Shown piece after piece: positions 61,735 to 64,000 of a stretch of 64,000 nt of DNA. A model generated the notes under the pieces. The model ran no database searches, was not told where the DNA came from, and saw only the letters and a list, made by a program, of their open reading frames with translations. Where the stretch lies: the NCBI GenBank assembly GCA_934621605.1, contig CAKTUZ010000017.1, positions 1 through 64,000 of the forward strand, in the 5' to 3' direction. Numbering within the stretch: the stretch's first letter is position 1; each line of letters starts with the position of its first letter. This stretch comes from an uncultured bacterium (lineage in GTDB: Bacteria > Vulcanimicrobiota > Xenobia > Xenobiales > Xenobiaceae). The position numbers and the translations under genes are program-made.

Positions 61735-62858
61735 TCGTCCTCACCGCCTTCCTCTATTTGAAGCGGATTGTGAACGCACGAGTGCACAATCTCAGTTTCA
61801 ATCGATTCCGGGAACCTCGGAGCTGCTTCCTCCAACAGTATCCTGTCGAAGTCGCTTTGATACAGCCGATCCTGCACAATGCGATATTTTTCAAACTCGC
61901 TCAAGGCATGGCTTTTTGCCAGCTCTGCGGAGATTTTTCCGGCATCCTGCAACACATCTCTGTCCCAAACCTTCAAAAAACCATTCAGCCGTTCTTCCCA
62001 ATCTGCCATTGTCATCGGAATGTGCCGCTCTGCCTGCGCTTCTGCCAGATCCAGATATGCCGAAACAATGCGTCCCAACTGGGAAAGCTCCTTTTCGGTC
62101 AAATAGTTTTTCGCTACCACAACATCATAGGCATGAATTTTACTTTTGGGCGAATCGTCCTATGTGGTAAGCCCCATGTGCTCCTTTTCCGCATTCGCCC
62201 GGTTATAGATAACCTCGGCTGCTGTTTGTCCATGAACACTATAATGCAATTTGTTTTGCACCGCTGCAAAAAAGCGTTTTGTAGCCGCTGCAGAAGGGTC
62301 GTAGTCCAAAGCTGTGGCATAAATATCGGTAATTTTCTGATAAAATTTTCTTTCTGAAAGACGAATCTCACGGATTTTTTCCAGCTGCTTTTCAAAATAT
62401 TCTTTTGTCAGCACCGTTCCGCTGTTTTTCAGACGGTCATCGTCCATAACCCAACCTTGAATGGTGTAATCTTTTACAATCTGGTTGGCCCATTTTCTAA
62501 ACTGCACCGCTCGCTCGTTATTCACCTTGAAGCCAACTGAAATAATCGTTTGCAGATTATAATGATTTACTTCACGGGCAACCTGACGGGAACCTTCAGT
62601 TTGAACTATCCGATATTTTCGGATAGTTGCCGATTGCTCCAATTCTGAATCGGAATATATTTTTTTAATATGGTAATTGATGGTTCGTACATCCACATCA
62701 TACAAAGAAGCCATCATTTTTTGCGTCAGCCAGATATTTTCATCTTCGTAACGCATCTCTATGCTCTTTTCGTCTGCGCCTGTGGAGGCAACAAATGTCA
62801 GATACTCCGCAGCGGAGGAACGAACGATGCTGATTTCACGCTTGTCCTTCTTCATCAT
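61731..62858 (-). pseudogene. rhuM: RhuM family gene interrupted by an in-frame amber codon
   Basis: The 5' part (62858-62163) has the RhuM N-terminus with helix-turn-helix-like I-W-L-T-Q-K-M-M-A-S-L-Y-D-V and the typical N-L-Q-T-I-I-S-V-G-F-K-V. It ends at TAG (62162-62160) after M-G-L-T-T. The same frame resumes at once with D-D-S-P-K...V-V-V-A-K-N-Y-L-T-E-K-E-L and the usual RhuM C-terminus. Relatives have Trp after G-L-T-T, so TGG to TAG is a single-base change. No frameshift is seen. Overlaps hsdM and hsdS by four bases (ATGA) at its two ends, so it was a coupled operon member. RhuM function is unsettled. Confidence 0.85.
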
Positions 62859-64000
62859 CCCACCTCAATTTCCGCAATAATTTTCGCAATTTCACTGCGC
62901 AGAATTTGTTGGCGGGCTACAATTTGTTCAATCTTGGCATTAAGCTCTGCAATGTCAATTTTTTCTCTGGTGTCCTTGGCTTCCACGTAGGTAGAGACGG
63001 AAAGATTATAATTGTTCTCCTCGATTTCTTCATAGTTTGCCAAATGGGAGAAGTGTGCTTCCTCAGTTCGCTTTGCAAAGGTATCGACGATTCTTTCTAT
63101 ATTCGCCCGGGTCAGCTTGTTATTATTCGTTACCTTAACGCACTCGGCGGAAGCATCAATAAACAGAGTCTTGTTATCGACTTTACTTTTCTTTAGCACC
63201 ATAATGCAAGTAGCAATGGAAGTCCCGAAAAATAGGTTACTTGGCAGCTGAATGATACAGTCTACAAAATTGTTGTCAATCAGATACTTTCTTATTTTTT
63301 GTTCTGCACCGCCACGGTACATAATGCCGGGGAAGCAGACGATCGCCGCCGTGCCGTCTGTGGCCAGCCACGAAAGGGAGTGCATGACAAAGGCAAGATC
63401 CGCTTTAGATTTCGGTGCAAGAACGCCAGCCGGAGAAAAACGGGGATCATTAATCAGTAAAGGATTATCATCACCAGCCCACTTAATAGAATAAGGAGGA
63501 TTGGAAACGATCAGTTCAAAGGGCTCATCATCCCAATGCTGCGGTGCGGTCAGTGTGTCCTCGCAAGCAATGTTAAAATTATCAAACTCAATATCATGCA
63601 AGAACATATTGATACGACACAGGTTGTAAGTAGTAACATTTATTTCCTGTCCATAAAAGCCATTTCTGACCGCCTCTTTGCCGAGAACCTTTTCCGCTTT
63701 TAGAAGCAGAGAGCCGGATCCACAGGCAGGATCATAGACTTTATTGATTTCAGTTTTTCCCACCGTGCCAAGTCTGATCAGCAGCTCGGAAACGTCCGCA
63801 GGGGTAAAAAACTCGCCGCCGGATTTTCCTGCGCCGGATGCGTACATGGTCATTAGATATTCATAAGCATCGCCGAAGGCATCAATATCATGATCCTTCA
63901 CATCGCCAAGGTTCATATTGGCTACGCCGTGCAAGAGCTTGACAAGGCGCTCATTTCTCTTTTCAACGGTAGAGCCGAGCTTGTTACTATTAACATCAAA
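62855..64000 (-). CDS. hsdM: HsdM methyltransferase (locus 2), truncated by the window edge
   Basis: The frame is open to base 64000, continuing upstream as K-L-G-S-T-V-E-K-R-N-E-R-L-V-K-L-L-H, so the true start lies outside. Visible are G-G-E-F-F-T-P-A-D-V-S, SAM motif D-P-A-C-G-S-G-S-L-L and catalytic N-P-P-Y-S. The C-terminus has a coiled coil that contacts HsdS. The stop overlaps the rhuM ATG by four bases. Partner of the half HsdS and the EcoR124-like HsdR; unrelated in detail to the locus 1 HsdM. Confidence 0.95.
   Translation of the reverse strand, partial: FDVNSNKLGSTVEKRNERLVKLLHGVANMNLGDVKDHDIDAFGDAYEYLMTMYASGAGKSGGEFFTPADVSELLIRLGTVGKTEINKVYDPACGSGSLLLKAEKVLGKEAVRNGFYGQEINVTTYNLCRINMFLHDIEFDNFNIACEDTLTAPQHWDDEPFELIVSNPPYSIKWAGDDNPLLINDPRFSPAGVLAPKSKADLAFVMHSLSWLATDGTAAIVCFPGIMYRGGAEQKIRKYLIDNNFVDCIIQLPSNLFFGTSIATCIMVLKKSKVDNKTLFIDASAECVKVTNNNKLTRANIERIVDTFAKRTEEAHFSHLANYEEIEENNYNLSVSTYVEAKDTREKIDIAELNAKIEQIVARQQILRSEIAKIIAEIEVG

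Noticed and set aside
62160..62162. TAG as a recoded sense codon
   Set aside because: Other genes in the window end normally at TAG (metK, xseA, yebC) and prfA is intact, so TAG is an ordinary stop here.
63932..63934. TTG at 63934 as the start of hsdM (locus 2)
   Set aside because: The frame continues upstream to the window edge with typical HsdM sequence, so the gene is cut by the edge rather than starting there.
1..64000. CRISPR arrays, rRNA and tRNA genes
   Set aside because: No regularly spaced repeats of 24-40 bases, no rRNA-like blocks and no cloverleaf with a T-loop GTTCRA motif were noticed when reading the intergenic spaces; a covariance-model scan would be needed to exclude tRNAs fully.

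Overview
The window comes from a diderm (Gram-negative-type) bacterium with a moderate-to-low GC genome. The evidence is an MsbA-like exporter, an S46 dipeptidyl-peptidase, a class A penicillin-binding protein and several secreted or anchored proteins. I cannot place it in a phylum. The gene set (type II pantothenate kinase, S46 peptidase, DUF3352-like and NHL-repeat proteins, many hypothetical membrane proteins) suggests a little-studied uncultured lineage. TTG and GTG starts are frequent, often behind good Shine-Dalgarno sites (metK, xseA, ispA, yebC).

Layout. 1-290: the first codons of a TnpB that runs off the left edge, its end hairpin, and a terminator. 0.3-38.3 kb is mostly housekeeping: ABC exporter; potassium uptake operon (trkA-trkH-HAMP protein-exonuclease); S46 peptidase; a membrane/envelope cluster leading into ruvA-ruvB; M42 peptidase; xseA-xseB-ispA-(degenerate dxs); yebC-ruvC; asnS; PBP1A; nusB; rpmE-prfA-prmC; a GDSL-like hydrolase; a DUF3352-like protein; a zinc-ribbon/DUF697 protein; pantothenate kinase; clpP. 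38.4-51.5 kb is a defence and mobile island: an overlapping AAA ATPase/DUF4276 pair, an IS200/IS605-type element (tnpA, tnpB, likely omega-RNA), a type I restriction-modification operon (hsdM-hsdS-OLD-like ATPase-hsdR) and a Fic protein with a repeat-rich operator. 51.6-57.8 kb returns to host genes (LytM/coiled-coil protein, CBM48 protein, TnpB relic, NHL protein, metK, TPR protein). 58-64 kb is a second, unrelated type I system (hsdR, half-length hsdS, rhuM interrupted by an amber codon, hsdM running off the right edge) with visibly different codon choice.

Most notable observations. (1) A coupled operon at 12.7-16.9 kb encodes a membrane-anchored protein resembling a decayed DnaB/RecA ATPase, an anchored metallo-beta-lactamase-like domain without its metal motif, and a large polytopic membrane protein. 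(2) A Dxs-like protein sits in the usual dxs position but lacks the cofactor-binding motifs and the key glutamate. (3) The two type I systems each imply a palindromic target by a different route: duplicated recognition domains in one HsdS, a half-length HsdS with EcoR124-type TAEL repeats in the other. (4) The IS transposase has His where the catalytic Tyr is expected. (5) The first HsdR carries E-x-R instead of E-x-K in its nuclease motif. (6) rhuM carries a single in-frame TAG where a Trp codon is expected. No rRNA, tRNA or CRISPR array was seen.
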